Below are positions 27,195 through 36,792 of a stretch of DNA of 42,487 nucleotides, in pieces (within the stretch, counting starts at the first letter, position 1; the number at the start of each line of letters is the position of its first letter). The position numbers and the translations under genes were made by a program. The notes beneath the pieces are model-generated. The model was not told the DNA's origin. It worked only from the letters and a program-made list of their open reading frames with translations, and ran no database searches. Origin of the DNA: Bathymodiolus brooksi thiotrophic gill symbiont (lineage in GTDB: Bacteria; Pseudomonadota; Gammaproteobacteria; PS1; Pseudothioglobaceae); NCBI RefSeq assembly GCF_903642095.1, contig NZ_CAHJWD020000393.1:1-42487 (forward strand). The letters run 5' to 3'.

Positions 27195-27938
27195 ATGTCT
27201 AAATCTATTATCATCTTTGGATTTCACGCAATCCAAGCACAATTAGAAAGTAATCCAGAATGCTTACTCAAAATCTATACACTAGACAATCGTCACGACA
27301 AACGCCTAAATACAATAACCACGCAACTCAATCAACTCGGTTTTAATACCTTTCCAGCCAGTAAACAACAACTGAATAAACTTACCAAGAACCAAGTACA
27401 CCAAGGTATTGCTGCAGAAATATTACTACCCACTTTGCCCAATCAAGATGGATTAATGAACTACATTGCCAAACTGAAAAAGACCGCCTTAATACTAATT
27501 TTAGACTCCATTCAAGACCCAAGAAATCTGGGTGCTTGCCTTCGTAGTGCTAATGCTGCTGGTGTAGACTGTGTGATAATTAACAAGGATGGGTCAGCAC
27601 CTATTAGTGCACTGGTGCATAAAACTTCAGCAGGTGCACTCAATCAACTCAAAATATTTTCAGTAACAAATCTTGCGCGCACAATTAAAGCACTTAAAGA
27701 AAAAAATATCTGGGTGATTGGCTTAGATGGCTCAACGGAAACTTCACTCTATCAAGTGGATTTAACCACACCCAGTGCTATTATTATGGGCTCTGAAGGC
27801 TCAGGTTTGCGTTCATTGACTAAAAAATCTTGTGACCAACTGGCCATGATTCCAATGCAAGGCAACATAGAAAGTCTTAATGTTTCAGTGGCAACGGGTA
27901 TTGCGCTATTTGAAGCCAGCAGACAACGCTTAAATTAA
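27195..27938 (+). CDS. rlmB: 23S rRNA (guanosine-2251 2'-O) methyltransferase RlmB
   Basis: 247 residues of the SpoU/TrmH family. The N-terminal substrate-binding domain (FGFHAIQAQLESNPECLLKI) is followed by motif 1 LDSIQDPRNLGACLRSANAA, motif 2 IIMGSEGSGLRSL and motif 3 IPMQGNIESLNVSVATGIAL. It methylates G2251 in the P-loop of 23S rRNA. It starts 10 bases after the SurA-like gene and so belongs to the lptD operon. Confidence 0.93.
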   Translation: MSKSIIIFGFHAIQAQLESNPECLLKIYTLDNRHDKRLNTITTQLNQLGFNTFPASKQQLNKLTKNQVHQGIAAEILLPTLPNQDGLMNYIAKLKKTALILILDSIQDPRNLGACLRSANAAGVDCVIINKDGSAPISALVHKTSAGALNQLKIFSVTNLARTIKALKEKNIWVIGLDGSTETSLYQVDLTTPSAIIMGSEGSGLRSLTKKSCDQLAMIPMQGNIESLNVSVATGIALFEASRQRLN

Positions 27939-27980
27939 ATGCATAACGCTCTTTATTTTTGGTAAAATTATCAGGTTTTT

Positions 27981-28487
27981 ATGATGAAGCAAGGAATACC
28001 AGAACAAATTAAACTTTTTAAGTTTGCCTCCAAGGCGCTAATCTTCTCACAAGTGTATCAAGTGAGGGATTTTCCTAGAATCAGCGAACTCGCTGGCAAT
28101 CAAGATTCAGCCGTTGATGTTATACTTAATTTTAGCCTTGAAGAAGGTAGAATTCCTTGCATCAAAGGTGAGATAAAGTTAGATTTGGCACTTACCTGTC
28201 AACGGTGTTTAGATGAAGTCAGTGTTCATCTAGCGCCTAAGTTCCAACTTGCTTTTTTAAAGAACGAGCAACAAGGTGAAGCACTAGGTGCAAACTTTGA
28301 GACGATTCTAAATACTGATGAGGAATTTTCAACAATAGAATTTATAACGGATGAAGTGTTAATATCTGTACCGATGACACCCATGCATAAGCATAAGTGT
28401 GCATCGTATCAAGACACACAACCAATAAAGAAGCAAAAGCGTGAAAACCCTTTTGCAATATTAAAACAGTTAAAAAACAAGGAGTAA
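27981..28487 (+). CDS. yceD: YceD/DUF177 protein
   Basis: 168 residues. The central LDLALTCQRCLDEV carries the CxxC motif of DUF177, and NFETILNTDEEFSTIEFITDEVLISVP the conserved acidic segment. YceD is encoded just before rpmF across bacteria and has been linked to 23S rRNA accumulation in plants and E. coli; its exact role is open. The start may be the first or second ATG (27981 or 27984). It is separated from rpmF by 3 bases. Confidence 0.9.
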   Translation: MMKQGIPEQIKLFKFASKALIFSQVYQVRDFPRISELAGNQDSAVDVILNFSLEEGRIPCIKGEIKLDLALTCQRCLDEVSVHLAPKFQLAFLKNEQQGEALGANFETILNTDEEFSTIEFITDEVLISVPMTPMHKHKCASYQDTQPIKKQKRENPFAILKQLKNKE

Positions 28488-28490
28488 AAA

Positions 28491-28688
28491 ATGGCCGTAC
28501 AAAAAAGTAGAAAAACCCCTTCAAAAAGAGGCATGCGTCGTTCGCACAATGCATTAAAAAATCCAGCTTTATCTGAAGATCAAGAAACAGGTGAAACACA
28601 CTTGCGTCACCACATTACCGCCGATGGCTATTACCGTGGTAAGCAGGTGATCAACAAAACAGAAGAAATTCCAGAAGTAGAAGCCTAA
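28491..28688 (+). CDS. rpmF: 50S ribosomal protein L32
   Basis: 65 residues. The N-terminus [19 protein letters not shown] and the block [18 protein letters not shown] are diagnostic. Like the E. coli protein it has no zinc-binding cysteines. It carries a slightly longer acidic tail ([11 protein letters not shown]). An AAGGAG-type ribosome-binding site (AAGGAGTAAAAA) overlaps the end of yceD. The yceD-rpmF-plsX-fabH order ties ribosome and fatty-acid synthesis. Confidence 0.97.
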   Translation: MAVQKSRKTPSKRGMRRSHNALKNPALSEDQETGETHLRHHITADGYYRGKQVINKTEEIPEVEA

Positions 28689-28694
28689 ACACCA

Positions 28695-29720
28695 ATGTCA
28701 ATCAAGGTATCAATTGATGCCTCAGGGGGTGATTACGGTATACCTACTACTATTGTAGCGGGTATTGAGGCCTTGAGCGTATTTCTAGATTTACATTTGG
28801 TCTTTGTAGGTGAGCAGTCTGATATTCAAGCAGAGCTTGATAAACATACTCACGCCAAAAAATACGCTAATCGCTTTAGCATTACGCACGCCAGTGAAGT
28901 TATTACCATGCATGAGTCGCCCTCAACAGCATTACGAAAAAAGAAAGATTCTTCTATGCGTGTTGCCATTAATTTAGTTAAAGATGAAACCGTTGATGCT
29001 TGCGTCAGTGCTGGCAATACTGGTGCTTTAATGGCAATCTCTCGCTTTGTTCTTAAAACCATTCGGGGTATTGATCGCCCTGCCATTATGGGACGCATAC
29101 CAACCATGGACGGACACACACATATGCTGGACTTAGGGGCAAATGTTGACTCCAAGCCTGAGGCACTACTTGAGTTTGCAATTATGGGGGCTATCGCAGT
29201 AGAATATACTGAAAATATCGCCTCACCTACTGTTGGATTACTTAATATTGGCGAAGAAGAAATGAAAGGTAACGATAAGATTAAGAAAACCTCAGAATTG
29301 CTAAAAGCATCGAACCTAAATTATGTTGGCTTTGTTGAGGGCAATGATATTTATAAAGGCACAGTTGATTTGGTGGTTTGCGATGGCTTTGAGGGTAATA
29401 TCGCACTCAAAGCTAGCGAAGGTGTGGCATTAATGATGGGGCATTACCTTAAGCAAGCTTTTACTAAAAATATCTTCACCAAGTTAATTGCCCTGATTGC
29501 TACTCCAGTTTTAAAAGACTTTAAATCTAGTCTTAATCCTGGAAAATATAATGGTGCCAGTTTACTGGGGTTACGAGGTATTGTAATTAAAAGCCACGGT
29601 GGTGCTGATGTTGATTCGTTTTTTCAAGCAATTAAAGAAGCATATCTTGAGGCACAAGTTAAAATTACCGAAAAAATAGCCACGCAAGTTTCACTAGAAT
29701 TAAAACAAAATCATGAATAA
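28695..29720 (+). CDS. plsX: phosphate acyltransferase PlsX
   Basis: 341 residues. It converts acyl-ACP to acyl-phosphate for phospholipid synthesis. Signature blocks are SIKVSIDASGGDYGIP at the N-terminus (family form DAMGGDxxP), SAGNTGALMAISRF, GRIPTMDGHTHMLDLGANVD, NIGEEEMKGND and VVCDGFEGNIALKASEG. The DASGG variant replaces the more usual DAMGG. It begins 6 bases after rpmF and its last 8 bases overlap fabH. Confidence 0.95.
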   Translation: MSIKVSIDASGGDYGIPTTIVAGIEALSVFLDLHLVFVGEQSDIQAELDKHTHAKKYANRFSITHASEVITMHESPSTALRKKKDSSMRVAINLVKDETVDACVSAGNTGALMAISRFVLKTIRGIDRPAIMGRIPTMDGHTHMLDLGANVDSKPEALLEFAIMGAIAVEYTENIASPTVGLLNIGEEEMKGNDKIKKTSELLKASNLNYVGFVEGNDIYKGTVDLVVCDGFEGNIALKASEGVALMMGHYLKQAFTKNIFTKLIALIATPVLKDFKSSLNPGKYNGASLLGLRGIVIKSHGGADVDSFFQAIKEAYLEAQVKITEKIATQVSLELKQNHE

Positions 29721-30657
29721 ATTTGCAAGAATTGTCGGCACGGGTTCTTATTTGCCACCAACAGTTGTTACCAATGCCGACCTGTCTAAAACTATTGACA
29801 CATCAGATGAATGGATTACCAGTAGAACAGGCATTAAAGAAAGACGCAAGGTAACCAACGAAACTACCTGTGACTTAGCTGTAATTGCCGCTAATAATGC
29901 ACTTGATATGGCAGGCATTGCACCCAGTGAATTGGATTTAATTATTTTAGCCACTACCACACCTGATAAAATTTTTCCAGCCACTGCCACCATGTTGCAA
30001 AATGCTATTGGTGCCAACTGCCCTGCCTTTGATTTGCAATCAGTTTGTGCAGGCTTTGTTTTTGCATTGACGACTGCTGAACAGTATATTAAAACGGGAT
30101 CCGCTAACAAAGTATTGGTTGTTGGTAGTGAAACTCTGTCTCGTATTGTTGATTGGAATGATCGCTCTACCGCTATTTTATTTGGCGATGGTGCTGGTGC
30201 TGTTGTGCTAAGTGGTAGCGAAGAAACGGGGATTTTGCATTCAAAACTTTTTAGTGATGGTAGCTACCTATCTTCTTTACAAGTCAGCAACAATTACATT
30301 AATGAAACAGGTTTTATTGAAATGGCAGGCAATGAAGTCTTTAAAATCGCTGTCAACCGATTGTCATCTTTGGCACAAGACACTTTAACAGCCTGCAATA
30401 TGATGCCAGAAGAGTTAGATTGGATGGTGCCACATCAAGCCAATATCCGCATTATTTCAGCTGTTGCTAAACGCATTAACACACCTATGGATAAAGTCGT
30501 TGTTACCTTAGACAAGCACGGTAACACTTCCGCCGCTTCAATCCCTCTAGCACTTGATATAGCCGTGCGTGATGGTCGCATTCAAAAAGGGCAAAGTCTG
30601 TTATTTGAAGGTATTGGTGGTGGTTTTAGTTGGGGCAGTGTTCTGGCTAGGTTTTAA
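29713..30657 (+). CDS. fabH: beta-ketoacyl-ACP synthase III FabH
   Basis: 314 residues, the usual FabH size. It starts fatty-acid synthesis by condensing acetyl-CoA with malonyl-ACP. The catalytic triad is visible: Cys in LQSVCAGFVFAL, His in MVPHQANIRI, Asn in KHGNTSAAS. SRTGIKERR near residue 35 and the ending FEGIGGGFSWGSVLARF are typical. It overlaps plsX by 8 bases and converges on ispA with a 4-base overlap of stop codons. No fabD or acpP follows, in contrast to E. coli. Confidence 0.97.
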   Translation: MNKFARIVGTGSYLPPTVVTNADLSKTIDTSDEWITSRTGIKERRKVTNETTCDLAVIAANNALDMAGIAPSELDLIILATTTPDKIFPATATMLQNAIGANCPAFDLQSVCAGFVFALTTAEQYIKTGSANKVLVVGSETLSRIVDWNDRSTAILFGDGAGAVVLSGSEETGILHSKLFSDGSYLSSLQVSNNYINETGFIEMAGNEVFKIAVNRLSSLAQDTLTACNMMPEELDWMVPHQANIRIISAVAKRINTPMDKVVVTLDKHGNTSAASIPLALDIAVRDGRIQKGQSLLFEGIGGGFSWGSVLARF

Positions 30658-31496
30658 AATCTTCTGCTTTGTAGTTTTTGTGTAAGTGCTTGTAATTTTT
30701 CAGTATTCACACTCAATAATTTTAAATTATTGAACGCTTGTTGATAGAGGCTTTCATATTCAGCTTTTGAAGCTTCTAAACCAAGCAAAGCAGGATAAGT
30801 AGGTTTGTTTTTCTCCGCATCGGAATTCTGTTTTTTGCCCAAAACTTCTTCAGGCGTAAGCACATCTAATACATCATCTTGAATTTGATAAGCCAAACCA
30901 ATATTTGCAGCAAAATGTGTTAACGCTTGACTGTCTTCATCACTACAACCAGAAATTAAAGCACCCATCTTTACCGCACAACTGAGCAAAGCACCCGTTT
31001 TCCTTTGGTGCATATCCTTTAAAGTATCCACATCAATTATTTTTGAAACCACACCCAAATCAATTGATTGCCCTTCTGCCATTTCAAAAGCCGCCTGAGT
31101 AAGCGTCTGTAACATATTGATTCTAACAACGGTTGACAACTGATTGTCACTGGCCAATACTTCAAAGGCCAAAGCCTGTAAACCATCCCCCGTTAAAATG
31201 GCTTGCGCTTCACCAAATCGCTTATGACAAGCAGGCTGATTATGACGAATATCATCATCATCCATTGCAGGCAAATCGTCATGAATTAAAGAATAAGCGT
31301 GAATTAACTCCACTGCACAAGCACTGGAATCTGCCCAATCAAGATTGACACCAAAAGTATCAGCAACAGTATAGGTTAAAATCGGTCGAAAACGCTTGCC
31401 ACCACACAAAACACTATAACGCATCGCCTCAGTTAAACTCCCTTGATTAGATAAAACCTTGTCTAAGCATTGGTTAATGCGTTGTGCGTAATCCAT
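30654..31496 (-). CDS. ispA: farnesyl/geranyl diphosphate synthase IspA
   Basis: 280 residues from ATG 31496, one base after the xseB stop; the open frame runs further upstream into xseB but MDYAQRINQCLD is the natural family start. Prenyl-chain elongation of C5 units to C15 in isoprenoid and quinone synthesis. The first aspartate-rich motif is DDLPAMDDDDIRHNQPACH, the second YQIQDDVLDV. GGKRFRPILTY and KKQNSDAEKNKPTYPALLG also match. Last gene of the minus-strand operon from lptF. Confidence 0.94.
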   Translation of the reverse strand: MDYAQRINQCLDKVLSNQGSLTEAMRYSVLCGGKRFRPILTYTVADTFGVNLDWADSSACAVELIHAYSLIHDDLPAMDDDDIRHNQPACHKRFGEAQAILTGDGLQALAFEVLASDNQLSTVVRINMLQTLTQAAFEMAEGQSIDLGVVSKIIDVDTLKDMHQRKTGALLSCAVKMGALISGCSDEDSQALTHFAANIGLAYQIQDDVLDVLTPEEVLGKKQNSDAEKNKPTYPALLGLEASKAEYESLYQQAFNNLKLLSVNTEKLQALTQKLQSRRF

Positions 31497-31497
31497 T

Positions 31498-31737
31498 TTA
31501 TGATTCTTTATTTGGCTCTTGGGTAAAAGGTTGTTGAGCATGATAATTATCATCCGCACTGAGTATGGCTATTTTTTGCTCCGCTTCACTCAACGCTATT
31601 TGACATTGTCGTGTTAAAGCAACACCCCGCTCAAAATTCTTTAAAGAATCTTCCAAACTGAGATCGCCACCTTCCATGGTTTGCACAATAGTTTCCAAGT
31701 CTTTTAAACCTTTATTAAAATCAAATCTTTTCGTCAT
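31498..31737 (-). CDS. xseB: exodeoxyribonuclease VII small subunit
   Basis: 79 residues. FNKGLKDLETIVQTMEGGDL followed by SLEDSLKNFERGVALTRQCQ is the XseB helical signature. Several copies bind the XseA large subunit, which is not in this window. The start overlaps the SDR stop by one base and the stop is one base from the ispA start, the usual xseB-ispA coupling. Confidence 0.94.
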   Translation of the reverse strand: MTKRFDFNKGLKDLETIVQTMEGGDLSLEDSLKNFERGVALTRQCQIALSEAEQKIAILSADDNYHAQQPFTQEPNKES

Positions 31738-32582
31738 TATCTGTCTCCACCGCCCCCAGCTTTGTGTAATATTTTATCCATTAACCAAGTGGGCAATACC
31801 CTAATCAAAAACGCAAATAATTTGGTTGGGAAAGTTACATGGTAATGAATTTTTGCGTGCTTTGCACTTAACGCATGTATACAACATTTTAGCACCGCTT
31901 CTGCAGGCAGAGTGAAATCTGCCAAATCTTTTGACTGTAAACGCACAACCATTTTTTCATAATTAACCCGATAATCGCTATTCTGCTTGTCAATATGTTT
32001 ATTAAACGCTTTATAGGCATTGATTCTAAAATCAGATTCAATCGGCCCAGGGCGAATCAATGATAATTGCACATTGGTATTCGCTAACTCCAATCTCAAA
32101 GTATTAACCAAACCTTCAATGGCAAATTTAGAAGCATTATAAGGTCCACGAAATGGCATTGCCACAAAACCTAATACCGAACTCAAATAAACAATCCGCC
32201 CTATATTTTGATGCTTCATTTTTGGTAACACTAAATTGGTCAGTTCGTGCCAACCAAACACATTAACCTGAAATTGCTCCTCAAGCGCCTCACGAGAAAC
32301 ATCCTCCAATGCCCCCATTTGCCCATAAGCACCATTATGAATTAAACCATATAACGACTCAGTTTGTTCAAAAATAGCACTCACTGCTGCCTTAATAGAA
32401 GCAGATGATGACAAATCCAATTGATACCCTTCAAAGCCTTGAGCTTTCAAATTTTCTACATCTTTGGCTTGTCTAGCAGTGGCAAAAACTCGATAACCTG
32501 CTTGCTTTAACCCTTGGGCAACACAAAGTCCAATACCACTAGAACAACCTGTAATTAAAATAGATTGTGCTTTAAATGTCAT
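31737..32582 (-). CDS. classical short-chain dehydrogenase/reductase
   Basis: 281 residues. Cofactor loop ITGCSSGIGLCVAQGL (TGxxxGIG) and ATARQ after beta-2, suggesting NADP. NGAYGQMGALED occupies the NNAG position, with the catalytic Ser in VYLSSVLGF, YNASK as the YxxxK pair and RPGPIESDF after it. The C-terminal extension (KIHYHVTFPTKLFAFLIRVL) is hydrophobic and may touch the membrane. It resembles YbbO-type SDRs acting on retinal-like or long aldehydes, but the substrate cannot be told. It overlaps pcnB by 11 bases and xseB by one. Confidence 0.82.
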   Translation of the reverse strand: MTFKAQSILITGCSSGIGLCVAQGLKQAGYRVFATARQAKDVENLKAQGFEGYQLDLSSSASIKAAVSAIFEQTESLYGLIHNGAYGQMGALEDVSREALEEQFQVNVFGWHELTNLVLPKMKHQNIGRIVYLSSVLGFVAMPFRGPYNASKFAIEGLVNTLRLELANTNVQLSLIRPGPIESDFRINAYKAFNKHIDKQNSDYRVNYEKMVVRLQSKDLADFTLPAEAVLKCCIHALSAKHAKIHYHVTFPTKLFAFLIRVLPTWLMDKILHKAGGGGDR

Positions 32583-33789
32583 TATTATGCTGTGCTTCAG
32601 TCCAAAATTTTGCCACTTCTTTAAGTTCTGGGTTAATGCTTTTCGAACGCAATACTAAAAAATCATAAGCAATTCTAAATCCTCGATGCTCCAACAACGG
32701 TTTCACTTTTTTAGGATGCATCTTTTCTAATTTTGACTGCATTATCCAAATATCTTTCATTTTAGCGGTTAAATATCGTGGCATTGACACTTGTTTAATT
32801 TGTCTGATAATCGCTTCATCGCAGGCTTGTGCCTGTGCCAAATGAAAAGAATGCTGTTTCTTTTTAATCAATGCAAAGCGTTCATTTTGCGCTTGCCATA
32901 AAAACACTGCAAACAAAAAGGCAGGAGTTACTGGCTTGCCATTTTTAATACGCTCAGAGGTATTATTACACGCCTTTTTAATAAAATCATTTTTATGCGT
33001 TTGCTTAAACAAGTGCTTGAGTAAGCCATACCGCTCTAACTGCTCATACACCTTAAACGAATATTCATTCTGAAACAACTTAATACACTCTTCATACAGG
33101 CGTACCGCCGAAACATTACCAAGCAAAGAGGCTTGTTTTAAAATAGCAGCTTTGATTTCTTCGCTCATTTTTGCATTAAGTTTTTCACTAAAACGAACTG
33201 CGCGTATCATTCGCACAGGGTCTTCTATAAAGCGTTTTGTAGCATCGCCAATCATATGGATTTCACCCGCTTCAAGGTCTGCTAAACCACCAACATAATC
33301 AATCACTTCTTTCTTATGGATATCGTAATACAAGGCATTAATATTAAAATCTCTACGAACCACATCGTTTTCTAATTTACCATAATGATTATCACGCACA
33401 ACCACACCATTTTTAGCAGTTTGCACTTTTCCAGAACGAAAAGTAGCCACTTCAATAAAATCGCGTGCACCAAATAACACATGCACCAAACGGAAACGCC
33501 TGCCAATCAAGCGTGAGCGTCTAAAAAGTTTATTGACTTGTTCGGGTTTGGCGTTGGTGGCAATATCAAAATCTTTAGGCTTTAAATTTAATAGCAAGTC
33601 CCTCACACAACCACCAACCAAATAAACTTCAAAGCCTGCTTCGTGAATAGTATTCACAACTTTTAATGCATTTTTATCCAACAGTTTTTTATCAAACTTA
33701 ATGAATTGACGAATAGGCTTGGCATTGGACTTTGCACCTAAAAAGATTTTTTTTAAAACACTACGAATTCTTTGCATAATTATTTGCAC
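32572..33789 (-). CDS. pcnB: poly(A) polymerase I
   Basis: 405 residues. Nucleotidyltransferase that adds 3' poly(A) tails and so speeds RNA decay. The head domain shows YLVGGCVRDLLLNLKPKDFDIAT with the metal-binding Asp pair, and RRSRLIGRRFRLVHV and RRDFNINALYYD follow. LIGRRFRLVHV and the basic N-terminus separate PcnB from CCA-adding enzymes. The start may be 33789 or the fourth-codon-later ATG at 33777. It lies 15 bases after queF. Confidence 0.92.
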   Translation of the reverse strand: MQIIMQRIRSVLKKIFLGAKSNAKPIRQFIKFDKKLLDKNALKVVNTIHEAGFEVYLVGGCVRDLLLNLKPKDFDIATNAKPEQVNKLFRRSRLIGRRFRLVHVLFGARDFIEVATFRSGKVQTAKNGVVVRDNHYGKLENDVVRRDFNINALYYDIHKKEVIDYVGGLADLEAGEIHMIGDATKRFIEDPVRMIRAVRFSEKLNAKMSEEIKAAILKQASLLGNVSAVRLYEECIKLFQNEYSFKVYEQLERYGLLKHLFKQTHKNDFIKKACNNTSERIKNGKPVTPAFLFAVFLWQAQNERFALIKKKQHSFHLAQAQACDEAIIRQIKQVSMPRYLTAKMKDIWIMQSKLEKMHPKKVKPLLEHRGFRIAYDFLVLRSKSINPELKEVAKFWTEAQHNNDI

Positions 33790-33804
33790 CCATTGTCAAT
33801 GCAA

Positions 33805-34191
33805 TTATAGATTAACAACACTTTTAGGTTCCCAGCCTTGTTGTTGGTGTTCAGCGATTACCGTGGTATAAACGCCACCACGCACATTGAAAATGGCTTT
33901 GAGGCGCATAAAGCGTGGGTCAGTTGCTGTTATCAAATCTTCTAAAATTTGATTGGTAACCGCTTCATGAAAAGCACCTTCATCACGAAACGACCAAATA
34001 TACATTTTTAAAGATTTCAGCTCAACACAAGCTTTATCTGCAATATATTCTAAATATAGCGTGGCAAAATCAGGTTGCCCTGTCTTGGGACACAAGCAAG
34101 TAAATTCTGGTAATTCGATTTGAATAACATAATCACGCTCAGGGTTTGGGTTATCAAAAACCTCTAAAGTTTTACTGGATTGAGAGGACAT
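33805..34191 (-). CDS. queF: 7-cyano-7-deazaguanine reductase QueF, short form
   Basis: 128 residues, the unimodular (Bacillus-type) form rather than the 280-residue E. coli type. It reduces preQ0 to preQ1 with NADPH in queuosine synthesis. The catalytic Cys34 and Asp41 lie in [35 protein letters not shown] is the substrate-binding block. It sits between lptF (27 bases away) and pcnB (15 bases) in one operon. Confidence 0.94.
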   Translation of the reverse strand: MSSQSSKTLEVFDNPNPERDYVIQIELPEFTCLCPKTGQPDFATLYLEYIADKACVELKSLKMYIWSFRDEGAFHEAVTNQILEDLITATDPRFMRLKAIFNVRGGVYTTVIAEHQQQGWEPKSVVNL

Positions 34192-34218
34192 TACATAAGT
34201 TCCTTTAAAAATGTGAAG

Positions 34219-35391
34219 TTATTTTACACGCCTTACGAAAAAACGCGTCAGTGTTCTGAATTTTTCGTATCGATAACCATACAGGATAAAAATAAACCCA
34301 AGCATCAGAAAATGCACCCACCACAATCCACCCCATATAGAGTTATCCCCATGCTCTAAAGCTGATTTAGCAATCATTAAGGCGTTGTTATACAAAATAA
34401 AAATAGCAACGCCAAATAACGCACCTAAATTTTTTCCACCCCTAGGAGATGCTTTGCCTAACAAAACCCCCAAAAGTGACAAAATAAAGATGCTAAGCGG
34501 TTGTGATAGTCTCCATTGAAATTCTGCCGCTTCTTTAAAACCATCTGAATAGAATAAATCAACCATACTTTGTGATTCTATTTGTATACTATCTAGCTTA
34601 AATTGCTGATGTTTGCCATCTATAATATGCAAATCATACAAATCAAAGTTCAATATTTTTTTATTGTTGTTACCCGGGAAACCATGATAACGAACACCAT
34701 CCTTAAGGCGTAAATAAGTGTTATTGGTGATTGGGTCTATGTGTTTTTGCGCTTTTTTTGCCAATGTAATAATAGGCTCATCCCCCACCAAAGTATAAAT
34801 AAACACTTCTTCCATAATTTTCTGTGTGTCTTTGGTGCCATTCACTACTTTGGTGGCATAAAAAATAATATCGCCACCTTTGAATTCTTGAAATTCTTTT
34901 TGTTTGATAAAATCAAACTCTGGAGTATGTTCACTACGGCTTATAACAAGGTTTTTTTGTTGCTTTGCCCAAGGCACCACTAGAGTAGTCAACAACAGAA
35001 CAAAAATAAAAATAGGCAATACTACTGGCTGAATAAACACCATAAAATGTTTATCACCAACGCCAAGTGAATTCATTACAATTGCTTCTGAGTCTTTATA
35101 GAGTTTGCCAATAGCAAGAATAATTGCCAGAAATAAAGACAAAGACACGATTAAAGGCATATCCTTAATCATATTAAAAGCAATCAATGGCAATAAATCG
35201 GTAGTAGAAACGCCATATTCTAGACTTTCTTGCACCATTATCACCACTTGGTTGCCAAAAATTATCAAACTAATAATCAGAAAAATAGCGGCTGATATCC
35301 CCCACACATTACGCATTAAATATTTCGCAACAATCGTATCGATTAAATAATAGGCTTGTTTAAAGTTGGGTATTTTGCTAAATCTCTTCAT
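34219..35391 (-). CDS. lptF: LPS export permease LptF
   Basis: 390 residues of the YjgP/YjgQ family. Three N-terminal membrane helices (about residues 30-55, 70-95, 115-140) are followed by a periplasmic beta-jellyroll domain (residues 150-290) and three C-terminal helices. The coupling-helix region GKLYKDSEAIVMNSLGVG matches LptF (GKLYTESEITVMHACG) better than LptG. With LptG and the LptB ATPase it extracts LPS from the inner membrane. LptG, which normally follows at once, is absent here; queF follows instead. Confidence 0.88.
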   Translation of the reverse strand: MKRFSKIPNFKQAYYLIDTIVAKYLMRNVWGISAAIFLIISLIIFGNQVVIMVQESLEYGVSTTDLLPLIAFNMIKDMPLIVSLSLFLAIILAIGKLYKDSEAIVMNSLGVGDKHFMVFIQPVVLPIFIFVLLLTTLVVPWAKQQKNLVISRSEHTPEFDFIKQKEFQEFKGGDIIFYATKVVNGTKDTQKIMEEVFIYTLVGDEPIITLAKKAQKHIDPITNNTYLRLKDGVRYHGFPGNNNKKILNFDLYDLHIIDGKHQQFKLDSIQIESQSMVDLFYSDGFKEAAEFQWRLSQPLSIFILSLLGVLLGKASPRGGKNLGALFGVAIFILYNNALMIAKSALEHGDNSIWGGLWWVHFLMLGFIFILYGYRYEKFRTLTRFFVRRVK

Positions 35392-35422
35392 AATCTAAGT
35401 ATAAAGGGGTTTTTAACCATAA

Positions 35423-35514
35423 GAAACCTTTGTGTAAAATGCACCATTTTTAAGTAAAAAAAACGCTATTCTATGCTCCATTTAAATGGCATTTGAATTA
35501 TGCAAAAAGGCCTC
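35423..35514. repeat. possible degenerate MITE upstream of lptF
   Basis: The left edge GAAACCTTTGTGTAA resembles the IS end at 71-85. The right edge, read inward on the other strand, is GAGGCCTTTTTGCATAA. A perfect 12-base palindrome CCATTTAAATGG lies at 35478-35489. The similarity is partial, so this may instead be the lptF regulatory region with chance matches. Confidence 0.35.
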
Positions 35515-35529
35515 TTGCCAAGAAAGAGT

Positions 35530-36792
35530 TTATTTTTTTTGTGACATTGATGTGAAAAAATCACTATTGGTTTTACTTAGCTTGAGACGGTCAATCAAAA
35601 ATTCTGCTGCTTCCACTGTATCCATTGGGTGCAAAATTTTACGCAAAATCCATATTTTCTGTAATTCCTTTTCATCAGTAATCAACTCTTCACGACGCGT
35701 TCCAGAGGCATTAATATTAATGGCTGGGAATATACGCTTTTCACTCAAACGACGCTCAAGATGTAATTCCATATTGCCCGTGCCTTTAAATTCTTGATAA
35801 ATAACCTCATCCATTTTAGAACCTGTATCAATCAAAGCAGTTGCAATAATGGTAATACTACCACCATTTTCAATATTTCTCGCCGCACCAAAAAAACGCT
35901 TTGGACGCTGTAGCGCATTTGCATCTACACCACCCGTCAATACTTTGCCCGAAGACGGTGCAATTGTATTGTAAGCACGAGCCAAACGGGTAATAGAGTC
36001 TAATAAAATAATGACATCTTTACCTTGTTCTGCACGACGCTTGGCTTTTTCAATAACGATTTCAGCCACTTGCACATGACGCTTTGCTGACTCATCAAAA
36101 GTAGAGGCAACCACTTCGCCACGAACAGTGCGTGCCATTTCAGTTACCTCTTCAGGGCGTTCATCAATCAATAAAACAATCAATTCGCATTCTGGATGGT
36201 TGCGAGAAATAGAAGAGGCAATATTTTGCATAATCATGGTTTTTCCAGCCTTAGGCGGTGCCACCAGCAAACCCCTTTGCCCTTTACCAAAAGGTGCAAC
36301 AAGGTCAATCACACGAGCAGTAATGTCTTCGGTGCCACCATTACCAATTTCTAATGTAATGCGTTCCTCAGGATGTAGCGGTGTGAGTGAGGCAAATGGA
36401 ATTCTGTTTCTAACATTATCTGGATCCTCATCATTTACCTCATAAACTTTCACCAAAGCAAAATATTTTTCCCCTTTCTTGGGGGCACGAATCTTACCAG
36501 CAACCACATCGCCAGTTGAAAGGTTAAAGCGACGAATTTGATTAGGTGACACATAAATATCATCTGGCCCAGAAACATAAGAATCATCTGCAGACCTTAA
36601 AAATCCATACCCTTCTTGCAATATGTCTAAAACGCCGTCACCAATAACCTCTTCATCGTTAGAAGCCTTGTGTTTCAAGATGGAAAAAATAAGGGTTTGT
36701 TTTTTAGCACGAGCAATGTTTTCAATGCCGAGAGATTGTGCTAATTCTAATAATTCAGCAGCCGTGGAACGCTTTAATTCAGATAATTTCAT
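35530..36792 (-). CDS. rho: transcription termination factor Rho
   Basis: 420 residues, typical of Rho. The hexameric RNA helicase ends many transcripts. The N-terminal Rho-N helices ([20 protein letters not shown]) and the RNA-binding cold-shock fold ([25 protein letters not shown]) come first. The ATPase domain has Walker [16 protein letters not shown] and Walker [17 protein letters not shown], with [20 protein letters not shown] as the Q/R-loop region. It is downstream of trxA, as in E. coli, with a 272-base leader between. Confidence 0.97.
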   Translation of the reverse strand: MKLSELKRSTAAELLELAQSLGIENIARAKKQTLIFSILKHKASNDEEVIGDGVLDILQEGYGFLRSADDSYVSGPDDIYVSPNQIRRFNLSTGDVVAGKIRAPKKGEKYFALVKVYEVNDEDPDNVRNRIPFASLTPLHPEERITLEIGNGGTEDITARVIDLVAPFGKGQRGLLVAPPKAGKTMIMQNIASSISRNHPECELIVLLIDERPEEVTEMARTVRGEVVASTFDESAKRHVQVAEIVIEKAKRRAEQGKDVIILLDSITRLARAYNTIAPSSGKVLTGGVDANALQRPKRFFGAARNIENGGSITIIATALIDTGSKMDEVIYQEFKGTGNMELHLERRLSEKRIFPAININASGTRREELITDEKELQKIWILRKILHPMDTVEAAEFLIDRLKLSKTNSDFFTSMSQKK

